Notes under the pieces: generated by a model | Seen by the model: only the letters and a program-made list of their open reading frames with translations | Database searches by the model: none | What the model was told of the DNA's origin: nothing | In this document: in pieces, positions 56,419-64,000 of the stretch | How positions within the stretch are numbered: position 1 is the stretch's first letter | Layout of the letters: the number at the start of each line of letters is the position of its first letter | Program-made: the position numbers and the translations under genes | Source of the DNA: Phyllostachys edulis | Taxonomy: Eukaryota > Streptophyta > Magnoliopsida > Poales > Poaceae | Assembly: GCA_036346405.1 (NCBI GenBank) | Contig: CM070554.1 | Coordinates: 39,236,204-39,300,203, forward strand | Length of the DNA: 64,000 nucleotides | Reading direction: 5' to 3'

Positions 56419-58172
56419 TGAGAGACCATGTGGTCGTGTCTCCATGAAAGTGATGAGTAATTGACAAAGGTTTTAGGTCATCGAGTTTGGTTTGTGTGGT
56501 CGGACCATGTCGTTCTTGCAGTTCACGCGTTTCGTGAAATCAATCGAAATTTGTCGGGATAATCGGAGCGTCCGGCGTGTTATGGTGATGCGACCATGAG
56601 GCGGTTATACCGATTGGTAAATGGCGGTTGAAGAATTCGAGAAGTTGTTTTTGAGTTCGGTCTTCATTGGAAATCGGAACGACCGCAGGTATTGGAGCGG
56701 TACGACCGAGTGCGGTTGATCCGCTGGTAACATGGCGGTTGTACCGATTGTATTGTGAGGTTCGGCCATTTTGGTGTTTTGAGTTTTGAAATAGGTCATA
56801 TCCAAGTGTGTTCGTGCATATGTGTTGCATATTGCATGTTTGAGCTAACGTTGGGTCAAGTTGTGAAGAACTTGTTCCCGGTTTCGTGTTTCTTATGCGT
56901 GTGGTGCGGGGCGTCGAGTGGAGTCGTGGCGAGACACGGTGGATCGGACTAAGCGCAGTGGCGCCGAGGTTAGAACAGTCGGGATGTGTCGAAGGCAGCG
57001 TGGACTCGAGGTGGTTGCGGCGCGGCGAGACAAGGCCTTGAAGCTTCGGAAGGTGTAGAAAGGCGAATCGAAATTCGCAAGGCTGCACAAGCGGGCGGGC
57101 TCAGTTGGACATAGCGGGCGAACGGGCGGAGACCCGTTAGCTTGAGCGCTATAAAAGGAGAGGAGGGCTGCATGCCCTCTGGAGCACTTGGGTGGAATTA
57201 GGGTTTTAGAGTCAAAAGAGGCTTTGTGAGGTTGTTTCTCTTTTGCTCTTTAGTTGTTGAGAGTGGAGGTGTAGGCGAGTAGTGCTCCTGCTTGTCCCTT
57301 CTTGGCTTTGTGTTCATCTCCCTCAAGAATGGATGAGTGTTTGTTCTTGAGTTGTGAGAGTGAGGAGATGGATTGAGCTTACATGTAATCATCCCTCTGG
57401 TTCTAATGTCCATGCGTATGGGGATGTATCTATGTGTTTTTCGCTTTTGATTCAATGAATGAAATCAAGTTTGTCTCTTGAACTCTTGTTACATTCTTCG
57501 TGACTCCCATTTGATGATTTCTTGATTTTGTGAGTCTCTTGTTGTTTCTTGTTGGGAAGCCTCAAAACGAGTTGTTCTATGATGGGTTAGTGCCACAAGA
57601 TCATTTGATCGATTTCTAGAAGAGCAAACTTGGTTTAAATCTAAGATTTCAGTTTTGGGTTGTCTCTGTTCTTCGTTCTTCCGTTTTGGTTGATTCCTGA
57701 GATTTTGTGGATGGATCTACTCAATCGTTTCTTGGAATAGGTTCCTAACATCCTTAGGAAGGTGTGTTCCAAATTTGGTCAAGTTTGGCGCGTAGATCAA
57801 AAGTTACGTTGATTTTCGTTTTGAAACCCGAGCGGATTTTGCTGTTCGGGACAATCGGATGAAGGGCTTAACATCTGCGGTTGTCTGGGACTGCGGTACA
57901 ACCGCCGTTTGTTCGCGGTTGTAGCTGATGCGGTACAACCGCCATTTGCCCGTGGTTGTACCGATTGTCTGATTTGTTCGGCTCTTCCTCGTTTTTGTTT
58001 CTTTGAGCTTTGGGGGTGAGAGTGGATTCAACATAAGACTTCTCTCGTGCTTAATCATTGATCTTCATAGCTCTCATAGCTATTGGAGTGATTTATAAGT
58101 TGAATCCATTCTTTGCGAAAAAGATTCGGTGCTCCTATTCACCCCCCCTCTAGTCGCCTTTCCGGTCCTTCA
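56419..58172 (+). repeat. 3' LTR of the copia element
   Basis: 1754 bp; direct repeat of 46941-48699. Followed by AACAC (58173-58177). TATA at 57150-57158. Confidence 0.93.
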
Positions 58173-58177
58173 AACAC

Positions 58178-58605
58178 GACGCACAAGATCATGTCACCGA
58201 TGAAGGTTGGTGTTGCTCGGAATAGGGACGGTGGCGGTCCACCGTGCTCGAAGAAGAGTGGACCGTGCTCCCTCAGTGATGATCCAAACGTAAATTAAAC
58301 TCGTATGAAGACTCAATAGTCTATTGCGGTTTCAAAGAACAAGATCATGTTGATTGAGGCTCACCAGAACACCCGCAAGATACGGGGACACGGTCGCCGG
58401 AGGTGAGAATGAAGTTGGCGTTCCCGACGATTCCGCGGATGAAATTAATTCAAACTAGGAAAAATAGACGCGGCGTGGTGAGTGGAGCTAGTGGTGGACT
58501 TGCGGTCTCGAGGGTGGCAACAATGTGCCAGCGCTCCTCTCGTGTACTTCCACGACCGAAGCAAAGAAAAGTGCAGAGATGACGAGAGAATGCGAGAGGG
58601 AACAA
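58178..58605. other. Older LTR-like sequence (right part), flank of second Tat element
   Basis: Continuation of 46336-46935 after removal of the copia element. GC-rich with 'gacggtggcggtccaccg' and 'gtcgccggaggtgag'; no gene supported. It ends where the second Tat element begins. Confidence 0.4.
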
Positions 58606-59384
58606 GTCGGTGTTTTAGGACCGAACTTACGTAAAGATTGTTTGATTCGAGGGTTCCTCTAGGCTCAAAATCACACAGAGATGGAGACACGGGAATTTTA
58701 TACAGGTTCGGGCCTTCTCCTGGGAGAATAACAACCCTACTCCTGTGTGTATGTATTGAGTATACTGTATTACAAGATCAAGCCAGAAAACTAGAGTATT
58801 GTGCTTCTCAGAATTCGGGCTCTCCTCATTGCTCTAATAAACTTGCCTTTTATACCATCCCTAGAATGTACGCCGTTGGACCTCTAATAAGAGGTCACTT
58901 AATCATCCGTTACTGGAGGTTACCGCAGGAGTTAAAACGTTTCCACGTCGCTAGGCAATTATCATCATAAAAGGGAGTTAAAATCGTGCCATTATCTTAG
59001 GAAATAATGGCGTAGTTTACTGCCCGTATTTTGAATACAGTGCGGAAGATTTCTTTATCGACTAGGCCCACATGTCTGTGAGCTTTGTCAACTAGGGCTT
59101 GGTTGTAGAAGGTCTTACAACCAGGGGATGGTCGTAGGAAAGCTTACGACTGCATATTGATCATAGTAGAGCTTACGATCATGGGATAGTCGTATAAGGA
59201 CTTACGACTATGGGGTAGTCGTAGGAAGACCCACGACTACGTGGTGGTCGTAGAAGAACTTACGACCTCTAGCTTCTCCTTATTAATATTTAAGGGTATA
59301 CTCGGGGAGTTATGTGGCGTCATTATTACCTCATAATATGAATTATGGATAAATGATTAAATAAGGATTGTTATATCCTCGTCA
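58606..59384 (-). repeat. LTR of Tat element copy 2
   Basis: On the minus strand it starts TGACGAGGATATAACAATCC and ends ACACCGAC. It is homologous to 27431-28225, with a TATA box (TATAAAAGGC) at 58845-58854 on the minus strand. GTCGTA...TACGAC palindromic phrases cluster at 59100-59270. Confidence 0.8.
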
Positions 59385-59822
59385 TCTAGTCCCCCAGCTT
59401 AAGCGAAAAATAGCTTGCTTGAGAAAGGAGCAGTAGATGATCTTACGACCAGTAGATGGTCGTGGAAAAGGTGGTCGAAGGAAAAACTCTTCGACGTGTT
59501 TTATTTGACTAGAAATTTACTTAGTCAAGAAAGTTGTAGGATAACCTTGCGGCTCACAAGGTGATCGTAGAAGATCTAACGGTCCCCGAGTGGTCGCAGT
59601 ACTGTGGTTAGAAGTAGAAACTTTCCAACTGTTGTTACTGTTGACCAGAAAAGACTTGGTCAAGAAGGTAATTTCGCTTGAGGTGTAAAAACAGACCTGA
59701 TTTCCTTGAGCAGACAAATTTTAAGAATTCCAATCGACTCCCTTGCCATTGTCTGCTGGAGCAGTTCCCGAAGCATTGGCAACCATTGGGTAGCCACGTC
59801 TTTCCATCTTCGGGCGTGCAGT

Positions 59823-59829
59823 TATAAAG
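59823..59829 (+). promoter_or_regulatory. TATA box of the antisense accessory gene, copy 2
   Basis: GTTATAAAG, 148 bp before the ATG at 59971 and outside the LTR. Its counterpart in copy 1 lies 152 bp before that ATG. The leader between is CT-rich, as in many plant 5' UTRs. Confidence 0.65.
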
Positions 59830-59970
59830 TTTCACAGCGGGTGAGGGTAAGGTCTTTTACCTTCCCCCAATTTGTTCTTGCTGTTCAAAACTTTCGAGTT
59901 CTTCACTGCCGACCAAATCGAGCTTTCTTCTCCAACCCTTCCACATCCAATCTCTTAGCTTTTGAGAGAA

Positions 59971-62900
59971 ATGGCCGGAGCTGCTTCCCAGTGGGCTGAA
60001 TCGGAGATGGACGTGGCCAAAATTCAAGCTTTGGTCAACTTCGAGAGGATCCCGAAGGCTGAATTCGTGAGATGGATCGAAGCCACTAGGCAGCATTGGC
60101 TCTCGGGGGAGATGGGGTAAATCCCCGTCTTCCAAGCATTCTGTGAGTGCGACCTTCGATTACCTGCTCATCCTTTCCTTACATTGGTACTTGAGTACTT
60201 CCAAGTAGAGTTGGTGAACCTCGTTCCCAATTCAATTACAATGTTTGGAGTATTCGTGTACCTTTGCGAAGCCTACTTGGGGATCCCGGCTGACCTGGAG
60301 TTGTTCCGGTATTACTACGGAATGACTCAGTTAGGCGGAATTGCCGGTGGCTGTAGTCTAAAGCTCCACGACGGGAAGTCAAGGGAGTATATTCAGATGT
60401 TTACCCGGTCGTCGTGGCCGGGGTGGAAGAAGAAGTGGTTCTATTGGGAGATCACCAATGAGGACAGCCTCTCCTCCATTGGAAAGCCGACAGAGAAGGT
60501 TCCTTCATGGGATGCGATTCCTAAGGACCTTCGCCGGGATTGCCCCCTTCATCCAAGCCATCGCAGACTTGAAGGAAGAGGGGCTTACTGGATGGCACGT
60601 GGTGAAGGATTTCATCACGCACCACATCAACCCTTTGAAGAAGAGGGCTCACCAGATGTGGAGGTACTCAGGTTCATCAGACTTGACGAGGGACTATACG
60701 GAGGGTAAGTAAACCTTAAGCTTTAGCCTTCTTTCTGTTGATTTCAGAATTGGCTTTATTTAAGGTTCTCTTGTTTCTGCAGACCTCTCGCAAGAGGATA
60801 TTGACGCCCGAGTCAAGCTTATCTGCGAGAAGCCCCCTGCCCATGTCGTGGCGCCTCCAATTTTGGCGGTCTTGTCCCTAGAAGACAAGGTGGAGTGCCT
60901 AAAGGTAATCGAGAATTGATTTCATCTTTAGGACTTTGTGGTCACAGAAGAACTTATGACGGGGTACTGATCGTAGAAAAACTTATGATCAGGTTCTGGT
61001 CGTAGAAGAACTTACAACCGGGGAATTGTCGTAAAAAAGCTTACGATGTGGTAATAGTCGTAGAAGAACTTATGACCACTTTTTAATATCTTTCTCTATG
61101 ACTTCTGCAGAGAGTAGGCATGGAGAACCATCGGGACGACGACGAAGTTGAACTGATGGTTGTTGGAGTGGCTACCGTAGAGCAGCTTGTTTCTCCCCCT
61201 CCCAAGAGGTGTTGGCTCGTTAAGGTCGCAGACAAGGGATGCTCAAGCTCAAGTCCTGCTGTTGAGCAAGCAGATGCTCCTCAGACCAGGAAGAGAAAGC
61301 CCACACAAGTTGCTGACAAGGGTGGTGCGAGCTCGAGTTCTGCTACTCCGTCTGTACCTTCGGCTAATCTTGCCGCTGAAATAATCACTTCAGAGGAAAC
61401 AATTGCAGCAGGAATAGCTGAAGTGTTCAAACCTAAAGCCTCCAAGGCCAAGGTACTCTTCTATTATGACAATAAAACCTTCGCAGTTTTTGCCTCCCCT
61501 GGTTTTATCAAGCGACTTGAGAAGGAGAACTGGAAGAGTTTCATGTCTTTTGTGAAGGAGACTGCTGCACCAGCAGTGCCCATGGTTGAGGGTGATGCTG
61601 CCCTTGAGGTGGTCGAGGCTGATCTCGACTGCCCAGAGAGCCAAGGGGCCTAAGAAGCGATGGTGCTCGATCAAGACCCACGACTAGACGTGGTCGTGGC
61701 TGATCCTAGACTTAAGTCTCAACCAGACGTGGTTGAGAAAAATTCGAAGAAACCTCTCATAGGGAGGGTTGTTTCCAAACTTAAGATCTCGTCTGGCACA
61801 CAGAGGTATGTAAAAGAGACAAAATTGTAAGGACAGCATTTACCTTTTGCTTTTTATCACCTGATCATGCTTTCCTTTTCATGGTCTTAGCACGGCTCCC
61901 CTCATCATCAAGGACGTTCTTCTTAAGGAACCTACTGTAGTTTCTTCGGCAGGTGAAGGAACAATAGCGGCGGTGATCGAAGAGTCGACCACTGTCCAAA
62001 TGGTGGAGGATGCCATTGTAGCCGATGTGGCTACGACAAGCGGAGCAGTCGTAGGGTCAGAAGTGGCTACGATTATAGGAGTGGTCGTAGAGCTAAGGGT
62101 GGAGATGGTAGCGGCGGAGACACTCGGCCATGGGGGTGAAACATCCATCCAGTGCTCCGGGAAGGAAGTTACTGTGGATGATCCTCCCGGCCTCCAAGGT
62201 CAAGCTACCGATGCCATTACCTCCGAAGGAGGAGAAGGGTTCGAGCTCTTCGATCACTCCTTAGGGTTCTTCGCCCCTGCCACCATTGTGGGCTCCCGCG
62301 CATTCAGATCTCGTGATCACGTTTCTCACCCTAATGACATTCCCAACAGTGGGGATGTTTTCGATGACGAGCGTCTCGAAAGGGTATGGTGGAAACGAGT
62401 CAATGAGATCGATGAACTGAGGGACCCCACAAAGGTGGTATCTTCGTTTGCTCGGTCCGCCATGAATGTAAGTATCCTAAGCTTGGCATTTTATATATAT
62501 GTCTTTTCGCGCTCCTTATTGCCTTTCTCTATGCAGATTACATTGAAACAAATTGTCACTGTTGCCAGATATCATAGGCAACTTGTCCAACTGCGACAAG
62601 ACAAAGCGCTACTCTGCTGACAGCGAGAGAGGTTGTAAATAAGCGCTTCTCGTAGTCTTTATATGTTCGACCACTTTCACACGATACTTGTAAAGTTTGT
62701 CGTAGAAGATCTTACGACTAAGTCTTGATCGTAGAAGAACTTCGACCGTGGTTTTTATCGTAGAAGAACTTACGACTAAGGCGATCGTAGAAGAAACTTC
62801 GACCGGGTTCTATACTTACAACTACCCTTTTCCTTTGCGGGCTTAAGAGTAATGAGAAGTCCTAGCGATTCTCTCGACCATGAGAAAGCCGAGATGAAAA

Positions 62901-63671
62901 AGCTAAGGGAGGAGAAAGAAGACCTCGAAAAAAACTTCAGAGGCGACTCTGCAAGCGAAAGTTCTTGAGGACAACTAAGCGATGAAGTCTTGAACTTAAG
63001 ACCGCTTTCGACCACTTCTTCTTTTTCTGAATTTTATTTCCTTTTAGAGAAAGACCAAGAGGTTGAGAAGTGGGAGCAGCGTTACCTTAAGGACACTGTA
63101 GCCCATGCTGAAGAAGTTAGATTCTCAACTTGTTGGTAAGAAAATCTTTACCTGTAATAGGTTGTGTTTTCTTCTCGAGATTGTTTTATTTGACTGGCCT
63201 TATTCTTTTCAGAGCAAGTAGTGTAAGTGAAACGACTTCGCGAGGCTTCGACTCGTAGTCAGGAGGAAATGAAGGCTTTGAAGATTAATCTTCAAGACAA
63301 CGTTTCACTTCTAAACCATGTACTCGGTGGGCTTCATGATGAGGAGATTATTCCTCGTGACGACACCTTGCCTGCCCACTTGAATACTATTGGTGAACAA
63401 GTCGGGACTTTGCAAGAGTTGGTGACTAGTCGGGACTTTGCAAGAGTTGGTGACTACTCTGAGGACTAACCAATTCGACTCGATAAAGGATGCGACTCAG
63501 GAGGGAATAAGATTTGTTTTAGCAAAACTTAAATCTCATGATCCCAATCTGAGTCTACAGCCTGTCATTGACGACTTTACCTGTCCTGAAGCAGAAGCAG
63601 AGCAGTTGATAGCGTCAATGCATCCAATCGCTGAGTTAGTCACGCGGGGTATGGAAATAAAACCCCCGTAG
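59971..63671 (+). pseudogene. Antisense accessory gene of Tat element, copy 2 (PF04195-like), broken
   Basis: ATG at 59971 (MAGAASQWAESEMDVAKIQA). TAA at 60118-60120 replaces a Gln codon present in copy 1 (GEMG* versus GEIGQIPVFQ). Beyond it the core continues: 'IPVFQAFCECDLRLPAHP', 'NSITMFGVFVYLCEAYLGIP', 'SWPGWKKKWFYWE', then a frameshift near 60525. Introns by GT/AG: 60705-60782, 60905-61110, ~61807-61890 and from 62469. Later exons hold a basic, Lys-rich stretch with 'KVLFYYDNKTF', an acidic V/A/T-rich stretch, 'RAFRSRDHVSHPNDIPN', and coiled-coil C-terminal exons ('MKALKINLQDNVSLLNHV'). A 28-bp tandem duplication at 63401-63456 shifts the last exon, whose original frame resumes at 63438 and ends at 63671. 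Each lesion differs from those in copy 1. The function is unknown. Confidence 0.75.
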
Positions 63672-64000
63672 CCAGAGTAGTTTGTACCGGAGTCCTGTAA
63701 AGACAAGTTTTTTTTGTTGATGTTGATATATAATCCTTCCTTTTTCCTAAAAAATCATCTTGTCGAGTAGTTAGCAACTCTTAAGATAATGGATGGGAAA
63801 AAAGAGCAAGACTAAGAATTGAAGTCAAGTTAATAACTTTATCCTAGCCCCCCACTATTTGCTTGATTTATTTAGATAAACCGAGTAAATTGTACTAAAT
63901 GGGTTTTCTGAAAAAGAGAGCGGTTTAGCTAACTTGTAGTTTTTCGATCATGATTATCTCGCACTGGTCGAAAGACTAGGAACAGGTCGACACTAGGAAG

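Larger units (their letters stand above)
46941..58172 (+). mobile_element. Full-length Ty1/copia retrotransposon, SIRE-like
   Basis: Two LTRs (46941-48699 and 56419-58172) start TGAGAGACC and end CCTTCA, flanked by perfect AACAC duplications (46936-46940 and 58173-58177). A PBS of tRNA-Met type follows the first LTR and a purine tract (AAGGGGAGAT) precedes the second. Inside, remnants occur in the order zinc knuckle, protease, integrase, reverse transcriptase, RNase H; integrase before reverse transcriptase defines copia. The long gag, the ~1.7-kb region after pol and 'caaaaggggaga' phrases fit the SIRE/Maximus lineage. Coding frames are broken throughout, many by single-base losses. Confidence 0.93.
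58606..64000 (-). mobile_element. 3' part of Tat-lineage Ty3/gypsy element, copy 2 (runs off window)
   Basis: Inverse arrangement of copy 1. The LTR (58606-59384) ends next to older sequence, the polypurine tract lies at 59385-59401 on the minus strand, and an antisense accessory gene occupies 59971-63671 on the plus strand. The spacer beginning at 63672 matches the inverse of 23110-23230 in copy 1 and runs into the ~85-bp repeat at the edge. gag-pol, if present, is to the right of the window. The outer LTR base is GT/CT-like instead of the expected CA (minus strand ...CACCGACT). Confidence 0.78.

Noticed and set aside
59971..60120. Programmed readthrough of the TAA at 60118-60120
   Set aside because: Copy 1 has a Gln codon at this site and copy 2 carries further frameshifts, so a simple C-to-T nonsense mutation is the more economical explanation.

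Overview
The window looks like repeat-dense nuclear DNA of a grass, probably from the rice lineage. The evidence is interrupted genes with GT/AG introns, TATA-box promoters, nested LTR retrotransposons of Ty3/gypsy and Ty1/copia type, CACTA, Mutator-like and hAT DNA transposons, long (TA)n and (TATATG)n microsatellites, and an accessory protein typical of grass Tat-lineage retroelements. Species cannot be fixed from the sequence. I found no rRNA, tRNA, CRISPR array or prokaryotic operon.

Layout, left half. 1-2875 is a minus-oriented gypsy LTR cut by the window edge. 2876-5702 is older retroelement-like sequence. It is split by a complete minus-strand element (5703-15648) with ~3.2-kb LTRs, a tRNA-Met-type PBS, a polypurine tract and only a 3.5-kb internal region, i.e. 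a LARD-like non-autonomous gypsy element that keeps a relic of the integrase C-terminus. 15.9-21.8 kb is accessory sequence: microsatellites, a CACTA element with TCA target-site duplication (17178-18565), a long-inverted-repeat MITE (18962-19333), six copies of a ~250-270-bp tandem repeat (19905-21445), and a short segment present in two places 5.6 kb apart. 21836-28225 holds a copia LTR fragment followed by the 3' part of a Tat-type gypsy element (plus orientation, 3' LTR 27431-28225). Its accessory gene lies antisense on the minus strand, with its own TATA box and several introns.

Middle. 28.4-33.0 kb is DNA-transposon territory. A Mutator-like element (30109-32991) is flanked by a 9-10-bp direct repeat, carries a broken plant-mobile-domain gene and has arrays of short palindromes near both ends. 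It stops 182 bp before the start codon of the one convincing intact nuclear gene (33174-35844, three exons, 173 aa), a predicted plastid protein with an HMA-like fold that lacks the metal-binding CxxC. Beyond it lie short tandem duplications, a possible 5' end of a minus-strand gene (37.0-37.8 kb), a hAT fragment (38446-39822) and a miniature CACTA element.

Right half. A 4.8-kb solo LTR with perfect GAATG duplication (41489-46330) is followed by a full-length Ty1/copia element of SIRE-like appearance (46941-58172, perfect AACAC duplication) with decayed gag-pol. A second Tat-type element (minus orientation, LTR 58606-59384) runs off the right edge, with its antisense accessory gene now on the plus strand (59971-63671).

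The two Tat copies are the most interesting comparison. They share a TATA box ~150 bp upstream of the accessory ATG, the same exon order and similar intron positions, yet each has different inactivating lesions. They suggest a retrotransposon family that carries a spliced, independently promoted antisense gene.
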